DNA of 64,000 nucleotides from Siminovitchia fordii DSM 16014 = CIP 108821 (GTDB lineage: Bacteria; Bacillota; Bacilli; Bacillales; Bacillaceae_C), in assembly GCF_000374565.1 (NCBI RefSeq), contig NZ_KB894692.1, positions 105,867-169,866 on the forward strand, read 5' to 3'. The number at the start of each line of letters is the position of its first letter. The first letter of the stretch is position 1. The notes under the pieces were generated by a model. The model was not told the origin of the DNA and searched no databases. It was given only the letters and a program-made list of their open reading frames with translations. Shown here in pieces: positions 47,971 through 57,227 of the stretch. A program made the translations under genes and the position numbers.

Positions 47971-50900
47971 GGGAAAAGACATCAAGAAGGTTCTAGTGAT
48001 CGGTTCCGGGCCTATTGTCATCGGTCAGGCGGCTGAATTTGATTATGCAGGTACACAGGCTTGCCTGGCTCTTCAAGAAGAAGGTTGCGAGGTGGTCCTT
48101 GTCAATAACAACCCTGCAACCATTATGACTGATGAACAATTCGCCCAAACCGTATACTTTGAACCGCTGACAGTGAAAAGCCTTGTCGAGATTATCAAAA
48201 AAGAAAAACCGGATAGCATTCTTGGGACACTCGGCGGACAGACGGGCCTAAATTTGACCGTCGATTTATATAAACAGGGTTATTTGGATAAATTTAATAT
48301 CCGGGTCCTTGGAACAACGCCGGAATCAATCATACAAGGGGAAGACAGAGAAGCCTTTCGTGCTCTTATGCATGAGTTGGATGAACCCGTCCCAAATAGT
48401 GAAATTATCCACTCCGTTGAGGAAGCATTATCGTTTGCAAATACGCAGGGTTACCCCATCATCATCCGCCCAGCCTATACATTGGGAGGCGGAGGAGGAG
48501 GCATTGTCAACAACGAAGAAGAATTGCTGGATGTAGTTAAAAAGGGGCTTGAATCCAGCCCGATTACCCAATGTCTGATTGAAAAGAGCATAGCCGGCTT
48601 TAAAGAGATTGAATTTGAAATGATCCGGGATGCCAATGATACTTGCATTGCTATCTGCAGTATGGAGAATTTCGATCCTGTTGGAGTCCATACAGGCGAT
48701 TCTATTGTATTTGCTCCGCAGCAGACCCTGACCGATGACCAATTCAATGCTTTGTATCAATCGGCTGTAAAGATCATTCGTGCTTTAAAAATCGTCGGTG
48801 GTTGCAACATTCAGTTTGCACAAGATCCAAAAACGAATCAGTACTATTTAATAGAGGTCAATCCAAGATTGAGCAGGTCTTCAGCCTTAGCGTCCAAAGC
48901 GACGGGCTATCCAATTGCAAGGATTGCAGCAAAACTGGGACTTGGCTATCATCTTCACGAAATTATAAATCCTGTAACAGGCACTACTTTTGCAAGTTCG
49001 GAACCGGTTGTCGACTATACGGTCGTAAAGATGCCTCGATGGGCTTTTGATAAATTTCCTGAAGCCAAAAGGGAACTTGGAACGACAATGAAAGCCACAG
49101 GAGAAATCATGGCGATTGATCGACTTCTTCCATCGGCACTGCAAAAAGCTGTAAGGTCCCTTGAATTGAAAACGAATGGACTGGAATTAAAAGGGATTTC
49201 CGATAAAAGTGATGAGGAGCTTTGGAAGTCTGTCATTCATGCTGATGATACCCGCTTTTTCGCCATACTGGAACTTTTCAGAAGAGGTGAAGTAAGCGAA
49301 AAAATACATGAAAAAACGGAAATAAATCCATTTTTCCTTGATGTTTTATCAAAACTTATCCAAATCGAAAACAAAGCCAAAAAAGAAAACATCGACAAAG
49401 CAAGCCCTGAATTTTTACGGCAGCTAAAAGAAAATGGTTTTTCCGATGCGTGGCTGTCTTCTATATGGGATACACCGATAAGCCAGATCAGAAAAAAACG
49501 GAAAGACCATGATATCGTACCTGTATTCCAGATGGTTGACTCATGTGCCGGCGAATTCATGGCATCTGCCCCATACTTCTATTCAACTTGGAAGGGGGAA
49601 GGCGATCAGATTGTGCCTGACAAAAACAAGAAAAAAATTGCGATTATCGGGTCAGGCCCTGTCCGGATCGGCCAAGGAATAGAATTTGATTATTGTACAG
49701 TGCGTGCAGCTTTAGCTTTGAAAAAATCTGGTTTCGAAACTATTTTAATCAATAATAATCCAGGTACAGTCAGCACCGATTTCCAAATCGCAGACCGGCT
49801 ATATTTTGAACCTCTCCATATTGAGGATGTACTGAACATACTAGAATATGAAAAACCGGATGGAGTCATTGTTCAACTTGGAGGGCAAACAGCCATTAAC
49901 CTGGCAAATGACCTGGAAAAAAACGGCATTCCTCTTCTATCCATTACTCAAGACCAAATTGATGAAGTCGAAGACCGCGAAAAATTCTACTCTATGTTAA
50001 AAGAACTTGAGATTCCTCATATTCCAGGTGTTACTGCTTATGATGAGGATGATTTGAAATCAAAAACGGCTGAAATCGGTTTTCCTGTTTTATTAAGGCC
50101 CTCCTATGTGATCGGTGGCCAGGGAATGCTGATCATTGAAAGCCAAGATGAAATGGATAACTGCATCGATAATATTGAATATCCTGTTTTGATTGATGCT
50201 TATTACAAAGGGATGGAACTTGAAGTTGATGTTCTGACTGACGGTCAGGATATTCTTATCCCTGCTTATTTCGAGCATATTGAAAAAGCGGGGGTCCATT
50301 CAGGTGACAGCATGACAATTACACCGCCGATCCACGTTACTGAAAGAATGAAAGAAACAGTTTATGAGTATTCCAGAAGGGTTGCTCAAAAGCTGCAGTT
50401 CAAAGGGCTGTTCAATGTTCAATTCGTTGTTTACAACAACACAGTTTATATGTTGGAAGTTAATCCTAGGGCTTCGCGTACTGTGCCGATTGTAAGTAAA
50501 ATAACAGGTATTCAATTAATTGATGAGTGTGTAAAAATTTTGACCGGATCTGATTTAACAGTAGAGGTACAAGAAGAACAAACTTTTTATACAGTTAAGA
50601 ACCCCATTTTTTCCACTGGAAAGCTTGATGGGGTAGACCCTAAGCTTACACCGGAAATGAAATCCACCGGGGAACTGATCGGAATGGGAAAAACGGTGGA
50701 AGAGGCGCTCGCAAAAGCGATGCTCTGGAATGAAAGACTGGCGGTAAAACAGCAAAATACCATCCAGGAAATATTTGTAGATGCAGATAGTCAGGATGAA
50801 AAAACCATTGAGAATTTAATCCTCGAATCTGATGCCGTAATGGTGACGGAAAAAAGGGGAGTTCCTTTTGTAGACTGGGTAAAAAATGGCCAGGGTTCTG

Positions 50901-51139
50901 TCTTGCTGAGTCTCGGGAATAAACCGGACTCCATTCTAAAAAGGCAATTAGCTTCTGCATCTCAGCTGCAAGTAATGACTGAAATGGAAACATTTAAAAC
51001 TTATTTGACTGCCATAAAACAAAAAATCAGCGAGCCAAAATCGCTTCAAAGCTGGCTTGAAATAAAAGAAAGGACGTGCTGGCAACATGACAGCAACATC
51101 TGTTTCACTCAAGGGGAAACATTTACTTACATTGGCTGA
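47963..51139 (+). CDS. carB: Carbamoyl-phosphate synthase large subunit CarB
   Basis: A 1058-residue synthetase with two homologous ATP-grasp halves: KVLVIGSGPIVIGQAAEFDY at the N terminus and KIAIIGSGPVRIGQGIEFDY near residue 557. The first half carries RPAYTLGGGGGGI, the second RPSYVIGGQGM. It makes carbamoyl phosphate from bicarbonate, 2 ATP and ammonia. ATG 47963 overlaps carA's end, with AAAGGAG 9 bases upstream. The last 17 residues run 53 bases into argF and are not family-like, hinting at a lost stop or small frameshift. Confidence 0.94.
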   Translation: MPKGKDIKKVLVIGSGPIVIGQAAEFDYAGTQACLALQEEGCEVVLVNNNPATIMTDEQFAQTVYFEPLTVKSLVEIIKKEKPDSILGTLGGQTGLNLTVDLYKQGYLDKFNIRVLGTTPESIIQGEDREAFRALMHELDEPVPNSEIIHSVEEALSFANTQGYPIIIRPAYTLGGGGGGIVNNEEELLDVVKKGLESSPITQCLIEKSIAGFKEIEFEMIRDANDTCIAICSMENFDPVGVHTGDSIVFAPQQTLTDDQFNALYQSAVKIIRALKIVGGCNIQFAQDPKTNQYYLIEVNPRLSRSSALASKATGYPIARIAAKLGLGYHLHEIINPVTGTTFASSEPVVDYTVVKMPRWAFDKFPEAKRELGTTMKATGEIMAIDRLLPSALQKAVRSLELKTNGLELKGISDKSDEELWKSVIHADDTRFFAILELFRRGEVSEKIHEKTEINPFFLDVLSKLIQIENKAKKENIDKASPEFLRQLKENGFSDAWLSSIWDTPISQIRKKRKDHDIVPVFQMVDSCAGEFMASAPYFYSTWKGEGDQIVPDKNKKKIAIIGSGPVRIGQGIEFDYCTVRAALALKKSGFETILINNNPGTVSTDFQIADRLYFEPLHIEDVLNILEYEKPDGVIVQLGGQTAINLANDLEKNGIPLLSITQDQIDEVEDREKFYSMLKELEIPHIPGVTAYDEDDLKSKTAEIGFPVLLRPSYVIGGQGMLIIESQDEMDNCIDNIEYPVLIDAYYKGMELEVDVLTDGQDILIPAYFEHIEKAGVHSGDSMTITPPIHVTERMKETVYEYSRRVAQKLQFKGLFNVQFVVYNNTVYMLEVNPRASRTVPIVSKITGIQLIDECVKILTGSDLTVEVQEEQTFYTVKNPIFSTGKLDGVDPKLTPEMKSTGELIGMGKTVEEALAKAMLWNERLAVKQQNTIQEIFVDADSQDEKTIENLILESDAVMVTEKRGVPFVDWVKNGQGSVLLSLGNKPDSILKRQLASASQLQVMTEMETFKTYLTAIKQKISEPKSLQSWLEIKERTCWQHDSNICFTQGETFTYIG

Positions 51140-52034
51140 CATTGCAAAAGAAGATATCATGCAAATCATCCTGGATGCAATCAAGCTTAAAGACATGCAA
51201 AAAAAGGGGATCACCCACCATTATCTAAAAGGCAAGACTTTGGCAATGATTTTTGAAAAATTATCAACAAGAACCCGTGTTTCGTTTGAAGTGGGAATGT
51301 TTCAATTGGGTGGGCATGCATTGTTTTTAGGTAAAGACGACCTCCAAATGGGACGTGGGGAGACAGTGGAGGACACTGCTAAAGTACTATCCCGTTTCGT
51401 TGACGGCATTATGATCAGAGCTTACAGCCATGAAGCTGTAGAGCAGCTTGCACATAATTCAAGTGTACCCGTTATCAATGGTTTGACGGATGACTATCAC
51501 CCTTGCCAGGTACTGGCTGATTTAATGACTTTGTATGAAGTAAAAGGGAACTTGGAAGGTAAAAAGCTAGCTTATGTAGGTGATGGAAACAATATGGCAC
51601 ACTCCTTGATGATCGGTTGTGCCAAACTGGGGGTAAGCTGCTCGATAGCTGCTCCAAAAGGCTACGAGCCAAAACAATCCATTGTTAAAAAGGCGCAGGA
51701 ATTTGCCAAGGAGACAGATGCTGTCATCGAAGTAACTAACGATCCAAAAGCCGCGGTAAAAGGGGCAGATGCCGTCTATACAGATGTATGGACCAGCATG
51801 GGATGGGAAGATGAACAGGAAGAAAGATTAAAATCTTTTGCAGATTTTCAGGTAAATAGTGAGTTAATGTCAGAAGCAGATCCAAAAGCAGTTTTCTTGC
51901 ACTGCCTGCCTGCACATCGTGGTGAAGAAGTCAGTACAGAAGTCATTGATGGTCCACAATCGATTGTATTTGAAGAAGCGGAAAATCGTCTTCATGTCCA
52001 AAAAGCATTAATGGTCGCGTTGATGGCTGACTGA
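51087..52034 (+). CDS. argF: Ornithine carbamoyltransferase ArgF
   Basis: A 315-residue enzyme that makes citrulline from ornithine and carbamoyl phosphate. The carbamoyl-phosphate loop is EKLSTRTRVSFEVGMFQLGG, with HPCQVLADL, and the catalytic Cys in FLHCLPAHRGEEVS. AAAGGACGTG lies upstream of the ATG inside carB. Last gene of the operon; argG and argH, which finish the pathway, are not in this window. No clear terminator directly follows. Confidence 0.95.
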   Translation: MTATSVSLKGKHLLTLADIAKEDIMQIILDAIKLKDMQKKGITHHYLKGKTLAMIFEKLSTRTRVSFEVGMFQLGGHALFLGKDDLQMGRGETVEDTAKVLSRFVDGIMIRAYSHEAVEQLAHNSSVPVINGLTDDYHPCQVLADLMTLYEVKGNLEGKKLAYVGDGNNMAHSLMIGCAKLGVSCSIAAPKGYEPKQSIVKKAQEFAKETDAVIEVTNDPKAAVKGADAVYTDVWTSMGWEDEQEERLKSFADFQVNSELMSEADPKAVFLHCLPAHRGEEVSTEVIDGPQSIVFEEAENRLHVQKALMVALMAD

Positions 52035-52105
52035 TCAACGGCATCACCCCTTGTAGGCCTTTGTCATATAATAGGGCAAAGGAACCGGAAGGGGGAGATG
52101 TTCGT

Positions 52106-52558
52106 ATGGAAAAAATAGAGTATGACCAATTTTCAGTAACCATCTTGCCTCCTGCAACAACTTATCATCCAGTAGATGGAAGAAAGTACACACTAGTTAT
52201 GTCAACTAAAGATTCAAATTACCATTTGGCAATAGGTTTTAAATATGAAATGGAGCTGCTGAATGAGGAAACCGAAAAAATTCTAACGGCAGAATGGCAG
52301 CCACGGCTTGGCGAATACATTTTGACCGGACGAATTGATTTCGGCAGTAAGCGAAACGGCGAAATCGTTTGGAACAATTCTCATAAAATCCAGGGAAATC
52401 TGACTGAGGCCATATCTCTGATGGTGAAAGCAGATAAAGATTTATATGCGCACGTTCCTTGGTTGCTGGACGCACCCATTTATATAGAAATTGATTCGAA
52501 CACTCATAAATATAAAACCATCCAGTATTATGGAACTCCAAGGCAGCATTTAATTTAG
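52106..52558 (+). CDS. Staygreen-domain protein
   Basis: A 150-residue protein similar to the bacterial staygreen family. Conserved marks: VTILPPATTYHPVDGRKYTL near the start, ILTAEWQPRLGEYILTG, AHVPWLLDAPIYIEID and the closing YYGTPRQHLI. The plant homologue is the chlorophyll magnesium dechelatase; bacterial members occur in organisms that make no chlorophyll, so the natural substrate here is unknown. AGGGGGAG lies 8 bases before ATG 52106. Follows argF by 71 bases and may be read through from the arg operon. Confidence 0.75.
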   Translation: MEKIEYDQFSVTILPPATTYHPVDGRKYTLVMSTKDSNYHLAIGFKYEMELLNEETEKILTAEWQPRLGEYILTGRIDFGSKRNGEIVWNNSHKIQGNLTEAISLMVKADKDLYAHVPWLLDAPIYIEIDSNTHKYKTIQYYGTPRQHLI

Positions 52559-52575
52559 TTAACGCATAAATGATG

Positions 52576-52605
52576 CACAGGTTGTTGAAACCTGTGTTTT
52601 TATTT
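52576..52605 (+). terminator. Terminator of the staygreen gene
   Basis: CACAGGTT-GTTGA-AACCTGTG followed by TTTTTATTTT. Confidence 0.88.
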
Positions 52606-52649
52606 TATCTCACTATTAGGAGTATACTTGTGTTATAAGACAAATACGC

Positions 52650-52688
<39 letters not shown>

Positions 52689-52793
52689 ATGAACCGCCTA
52701 CTGCTACCTTCCAAAACTGATAATTTCATTTCTCGGAACTGTATTATCTACAAAATAGGTAATGAACTACATGTAATTCAACTATAAAACATT

Positions 52794-52807
52794 ACCTTAC
52801 GTAAGGT
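52794..52807. promoter_or_regulatory. Orphan perfect palindrome, MerR-operator-like
   Basis: ACCTTACGTAAGGT, perfect over 14 bases, and followed by TCAAGAGCATG. Such CCTTACGTAAGG dyads typify MerR-family promoters, but no regulator gene follows; the regulator may have been deleted. Confidence 0.35.
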
Positions 52808-52884
52808 TCAAGAGCATGATTTGAATTTATGTTTAGAAATATATCCCATCTTATTCCTGCAACTTCACACTTTCACTTATGTAG

Positions 52885-52969
52885 ATAATAAAGTCATTTA
52901 ATTATGTTCTAAGAAAGACAATAACCTCCTTTCTAATAATCGATCAGGGAGGTTATTAAAGTTATTTAA
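52885..52969 (+). repeat. Two copies of an ATAATAAAGTyrTTTAA motif
   Basis: ATAATAAAGTCATTTAA (52885-52901) and TTATTAAAGTTATTTAA (52953-52969). Between them AATAACCTCC/GGAGGTTATT (52920-52957) forms a hairpin with an 18-base loop. Related copies lie at 53007 and, inverted, at 53817-53849. Confidence 0.55.
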
Positions 52970-53006
52970 GAATTTGTTTAAACTTTCAAAGAAAGACATT
53001 TTAAGG

Positions 53007-53023
53007 ATAATAAAGTTGTTTAA
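53007..53023 (+). repeat. Left arm of a 17-bp perfect inverted repeat
   Basis: ATAATAAAGTTGTTTAA; its exact reverse complement stands at 53833-53849, about 810 bp away, so the pair flanks the frameshifted hypothetical gene. Confidence 0.7.
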
Positions 53024-53087
53024 TTTTCTAAACCCCTTCTCAAACTTATTCCAACTCACCCCGTTTTAGACTTAATAAAATCAGAAA

Positions 53088-53686
53088 CTAATCCTCCCAA
53101 TAAAAAATAGCATCGATGACTAAATACTCTCCAGGTTCACAATAGATCGTTGGAATTTTCGTTTTAAAAGACAAAGGTTGATTCATCTTTTCAGCTTCTA
53201 ACAGTTCATAATCAAACTCTTTTAAAGCTTGTTTCAATTTTTCTTCGCTGGTTCGGAATTTCTCGCTTAAATTTAATTGATTTGTACTCCCCAGTAAAGA
53301 ACCGTATGCCCCACCAACTATTTCGTGCGTTTCAATTCGAATTGTTTTATATCTGTCATCTTGCCCCATGATTGCTACAGGTGCTAAACGACAAATATCT
53401 ATAATAATTCCCTCTGTCTTTATCTCTCGACGACCATATTTCTCTTCAACGGTCACCGCATCATCTTTTTGATAACAAAAAAATTCAACAAAGGAGGCGT
53501 AGCCACTGCCAAAATGATCCCACTCTACTTCACATACTAAATTACGAATACGGTTTATTCGATAAAACAATCGTCGGATATGCGCTTCAATTTCTTGCTC
53601 ATTATTTGTATCATAAGGGAACTTGTTCCCAACAATTTTTCCTTCAATTAAGCAATTAAGTCTTGTAAATGTTCATTAGAAAACAT
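53088..53686 (-). pseudogene. Hypothetical gene with an N-terminal frameshift
   Basis: On the minus strand, AGGAGGGG precedes ATG 53686, which reads MFSNEHLQD and then hits a stop. One base short, the frame continues LNCLIEGKIVGNKFPYDTNN, EQEIEAHIRRLFYRINRIRN and on to EPGEYLVIDAIFYWED at 53088. The repaired protein would have about 199 residues, soluble, mixed alpha/beta, with no motif I recognise. The 160-residue part from TTG 53570 is open. The lesion lies at about 53660-53668. Neighbouring inverted repeats suggest a mobile or recombined segment. Confidence 0.55.
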
Positions 53687-53816
53687 CACGAAACACCCCT
53701 CCTTTTTTCTTCATATACGAATATCGAAATCTTCTTTCTCTTACTATACAGAGAAACAAGTAAAGATAGTATAAAAAACCCATTCCACACCATCTTCTTA
53801 AATATCATAAATATTT

Positions 53817-53849
53817 TTTAAATGACTTTATGTTAAACAACTTTATTAT
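53817..53849 (-). repeat. Right arm of the inverted repeat, two motif copies
   Basis: TTAAATGACTTTATG is directly followed by TTAAACAACTTTATTAT. The second is the exact inverse of 53007-53023; the first is an inverse of most of 52885-52901. Confidence 0.65.
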
Positions 53850-53932
53850 ACATGAACAATTATACGGCCCTATAATACCTAAAGGACGCAAAGATAAGCG
53901 CCCTTTAGGTGAATAAGAAATCGAATTTTCTT

Positions 53933-55006
53933 TCATTTGGTTTTTGTCAATTGGTTTATTACTTTTATTAACATAAATCTGACACCTTTTCTTTCATAAG
54001 AAAAGTCATTAAAAGTTCCAATTAAATGGGTATCCATCTTAGGGTGATAAAATAAATAGGCTCCTGTGGCACCTGCATGTCCCCAGACATTAAATATTTT
54101 TGGCATTAGTAGTGGAACTGTTTTAAACTGCATAATGCCATAACCATACTCAATTCCTACACCATACTTCGCTTTATCGTTCATCATTTTCTCAAGCGTT
54201 TCCTTTTTTACTAATTGATAGGATGCTAACGCCTTCATAAATTTCAACATATCTTCTCCAGTAGATACTACTCCACCGCCTGCATAGTCGAGACCTGCAT
54301 ATCCTTTGTGATTAGTTATGTTCTTTTTATTAATATAAAAGTCTGCTAAATGTTGGGTATCTTTGTCTAATGGATTGGAATAGTGTAGCACAGATGAATT
54401 CATCATACCGAGGGGCTGATAAATAAATTGTTCCATAGCTACATGAAAAGGTACTCCCGTTATTTTTTCTACGATTAATCCTAATAGATGATAATTTGTA
54501 TCGGTATATTTAAAGCCGTTACCTGGAGGAAAATGAGGTTTTTGATGGTTTTTTGCCCAAATAATTGCCTCTTGTGGGCTTATGGTAAAGTTTGGATCAT
54601 CCAGAAGTTTTTCTAATAATGGACGGAAATTATCATACAAACCGGACGTTTGATTTAGTAGATGTTTAATTTTAATGTCATTCGTATAATCTTTATCTTT
54701 ATACACATGAAGGTGTTTGACTAATTCTTGATCTAAATATTTGGTAATACCGTCTTCGTAAGATAATTGACCGTTTTCATATAAAATACTAATCAAAACT
54801 GACGTGAATATTTTTCCTACGCTCGCCATATATGCTGGCTGTTTTGGATTCATTGCCCCTTCTGCGATATTTAAATGGATACCATTCTTTTCAGAATGAA
54901 CAAGTAAAAATGCGCTCTTTAAATTTTTGTCTTTTTGTACTTGTTTTTTAAATGATTTTTCAATTGAACCGATTACTTTTTCACTTTGTTTTGTTTGCAC
55001 AGACAT
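53933..55006 (-). CDS. Serine hydrolase (class C beta-lactamase/DD-peptidase fold)
   Basis: About 357 residues. The nucleophile motif SxxK is SVGK in YMASVGKIFTSVLISIL, the second motif is near FKYTDTNYHLLG, and the third is HAG in WGHAGATGAYL. Such proteins include esterases, D-aminopeptidases and penicillin-binding-like hydrolases, so beta-lactam resistance should not be assumed. I favour ATG 55006 (MSVQTKQSEKV); the SD-like GGGGGG directly upstream is badly spaced, and a longer frame to ATG 55087 adds a short hydrophobic stretch, so the start is uncertain. No signal peptide in the short form. Confidence 0.8.
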   Translation of the reverse strand: MSVQTKQSEKVIGSIEKSFKKQVQKDKNLKSAFLLVHSEKNGIHLNIAEGAMNPKQPAYMASVGKIFTSVLISILYENGQLSYEDGITKYLDQELVKHLHVYKDKDYTNDIKIKHLLNQTSGLYDNFRPLLEKLLDDPNFTISPQEAIIWAKNHQKPHFPPGNGFKYTDTNYHLLGLIVEKITGVPFHVAMEQFIYQPLGMMNSSVLHYSNPLDKDTQHLADFYINKKNITNHKGYAGLDYAGGGVVSTGEDMLKFMKALASYQLVKKETLEKMMNDKAKYGVGIEYGYGIMQFKTVPLLMPKIFNVWGHAGATGAYLFYHPKMDTHLIGTFNDFSYERKGVRFMLIKVINQLTKTK

Positions 55007-55268
55007 CCCCCCATTATTTGATACTACATTAACCTGCCTCGTTATTTTAAGTACAAAAATACACAATCTCAGTATTAACTTTAACATAATTATAATTATT
55101 CTGTAATTTAATCTTTAAATATTATTGCAAAGATCTTCTCAACAATCTGGCCCGATTCTAGCATATCTGTATTGAATAATCGCGGATTAAGATCTCGTAT
55201 AACAAGCGAAGCTATGACACTACAGGAAGGGTTAGGGTACCTTTAATTATTTTTGAAAGAGGAATTTG

Positions 55269-55589
55269 AATACATCCAGTCATTTGTCTGGATGCAGCAA
55301 AAAGTGAAAGCTAAGTTCAAGCATACCTGGATAAAAAGAATCCCTATAAAAAGAGTTTTAGAGTGCAACATAATCTGAAAGTTTTAGCTAGTTTATTTGA
55401 CTTTATTAAAGGATTAGAGATGCGGCCGGTGAACGACCTCCGATTATACTAGAATCAACCGGCCACTATCACAAACCGGTTGTTCAATATTTCGAGGACA
55501 AGGGATATTTAATTATTATCGTGAATACACTCATATCTTATAAGGTAAAAAACTCTAGTTTACGTAATTTTATACTATATCCAAAGTGA
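55269..55589 (+). mobile_element. Decayed N-terminal part of an IS110-family transposase
   Basis: Fragments of the RuvC-like DEDD domain are readable with lesions: PVICLDAAKSES, a TAA at 55312-55314 in place of a sense codon, VQAYLDKKNPYKKSFRVQHN, LKVLASLFDFIKGL, a frameshift near 55418, then ERPPIILESTGHYHKPVVQY and VKNSSLR. ESTGHYHKP and SLR are hallmarks of IS110 transposases. The rest of the gene is gone. Confidence 0.75.
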
Positions 55590-55704
55590 CTAAAATAAAG
55601 ATTCTAGGGTTCATGAGTAGTTTGAACTTTCCCTGATACTCGTGAAAGTGCCCTTTCCACAATGTCCCTTCCTGATTCAGAAATTTTGGCAAGATCCCTA
55701 AAAT

Positions 55705-55764
55705 AAAGTGAAACAGCCGAAGTTTCCTTAACTTAAACTTAGGAAGAACCGGCTGATTTCATTT
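55705..55764. repeat. Long near-perfect hairpin
   Basis: AAAGTGAAACAGCCG (55705-55719) against CGGCTGATTTCATTT (55750-55764), with the inner part TTCCTTAA/TTAGGAA also paired. About 60 nt could fold into one stem; it may be a terminator-like relic or fused transposon ends. The stretch 55590-55884 holds nothing else I can assign. Confidence 0.6.
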
Positions 55765-55884
55765 CGATATTTGCTTAGGATACATTTTGCATTTTTTGTT
55801 TGTGAACCTCTTTTGGTGTTTCTCCAGATTTCGGCCCTATTCGAAAGAGGAGCACACTCATTTAAGGAGTATGCCCTTTAACCT

Positions 55885-56742
55885 CTAGGTAGTCGCTATC
55901 AGGAACTCCTCTCCTCTTGGTAGCGAAAGACCATCGGTTCGTCCGGTAAAGTAACGCTGGCTAAGATCGGTTGAGGATACATGCCGGACTTCTTGGAAAT
56001 CTAACTTGCGTGCCATCGCCAGCATCTCAGGCGGTCTGAAAAAGCTAATGAAAGGCGTACCGCTTGCCCGCGCTCCCTCCTCCGCTGCATCAACACTAGT
56101 ACGTTTCTCGGGTTCGGTAAGTTCAAACGGCAGCAAAAATGTCATGGCCAGCGTGGATCCGGGTGCAAGAGCTGCAACTTGCTGCAGTGTCGCCTCGATT
56201 GCGTCTTTGGAGAGATACTGGGTAACTCCGGTAGAGGCTACCACTGCTGGACGGCTCATGTCGAAGCCAGCCGTCTTAAGCTGTTCCAACCAGGACGAGC
56301 CTCTCTCGAAATCAACCGGAACAAGTCGTAGCCACTCGGGGATACCGAAGCCGAGTTCGTTCAGACGTTGTCTCTTCCAGGCCTGTGTGCCAGGCTGATC
56401 GACTTCGAATATCCTCATTCGGGAGGCTACTTCCGGTCGGCGCTGAGCAAAGGTGTCGAGACCGGCACCGAGGATGACGTACTGGGTGACGCCTTTTGCA
56501 AGCTGTTCAGTGATCAGGTCCTCAATGAAGCGAGCACGGGCCACGATGGATGCTCGGAAGCCACTGGTGCCTTCCGGATCCATGTCGGAGCGTTGTCGCC
56601 ATCCGTTTTCCGGATCGGCCAGTTGCAAACCGACTTCATCTTCAAATATGTACGGTGGTGAATCGATCTGAACATGCAAAGCTCGCCAGAGCGCGACTCG
56701 TACTGCTGTGTGATCTGGTTCCGAATTTTGCTTATTATGCAT
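55885..56742 (-). CDS. TIGR00027/LCMT-type SAM-dependent methyltransferase, probably acquired
   Basis: A 285-residue methyltransferase of the leucine carboxymethyltransferase-like group. SAM motif VTQYVILGAGLDTFAQRRPE, then RIFEVDQPGTQAWKRQRL (acidic strand end) and VVASTGVTQYLSKDAI. The substrate is unknown. GGAAGGAG lies about 10 bases before ATG. The coding sequence is visibly GC-richer than its neighbours, with many GCC/CTG/CGG-type codons, which points to recent transfer from a higher-GC donor. IS110 relics stand upstream in coordinates. Confidence 0.85.
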   Translation of the reverse strand: MHNKQNSEPDHTAVRVALWRALHVQIDSPPYIFEDEVGLQLADPENGWRQRSDMDPEGTSGFRASIVARARFIEDLITEQLAKGVTQYVILGAGLDTFAQRRPEVASRMRIFEVDQPGTQAWKRQRLNELGFGIPEWLRLVPVDFERGSSWLEQLKTAGFDMSRPAVVASTGVTQYLSKDAIEATLQQVAALAPGSTLAMTFLLPFELTEPEKRTSVDAAEEGARASGTPFISFFRPPEMLAMARKLDFQEVRHVSSTDLSQRYFTGRTDGLSLPRGEEFLIATT

Positions 56743-57227
56743 GATATTCTCTCTCCTTCCGAGTGAAACACTTGATTCTTTTATTTATCTTGGATAACTA
56801 TCTATAAATAATTCCATCATGGTCTAGATTACCGAAGTCAGCCTCTATTGGCAATTAATGGGTTCTAAAAAATTCATATTACTATGGACTAGTGGTCTTA
56901 CTGAGACCCGTTACTCCCTTCAATCGTTCGATGCCGTATACTATACTGTCATACAGCTTATATACCGTTTCAACTTTATCTATTTTTTTGTGTTCTTCCC
57001 CCCTTCTCTTCTTGATCTAGGAATTTCTAATCTGGACTTGGTTAGCTCACGGATAATACCTCGTTTCGATTAGATAGAAATGGTCGTTTTTGTTACGTCG
57101 ACTGCATAACTCCTACCTTATAAAAAAGTCCAGATACTCCAGTGTGCAAACGGGTCGGATAATAGAATAAGGCCACTTTTTTTATGTGGTAAAATATACA
57201 TATCAAAAAGATTGGAGTGTTCCGTAT
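56743..57227. other. Intergenic region with no recognised gene
   Basis: About 480 bp of AT-rich sequence between the methyltransferase and the broken map gene. Open stretches here look random in composition. Promoters for the two divergent genes should be here; I cannot define them. Confidence 0.3.

Noticed and set aside
52018..52040. CGTTGAT/ATCAACG hairpin at the argF stop considered as a terminator
   Set aside because: Followed by GCATCACCCC with no T-run.
53933..55006. Calling the serine hydrolase a beta-lactamase
   Set aside because: The SxxK and HxG motifs define only the fold; many members are esterases or peptidases.
56858..57073. 71-residue plus-strand frame between the foreign methyltransferase and map
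   Set aside because: No ribosome binding site, random-looking composition, no similarity I recognise.
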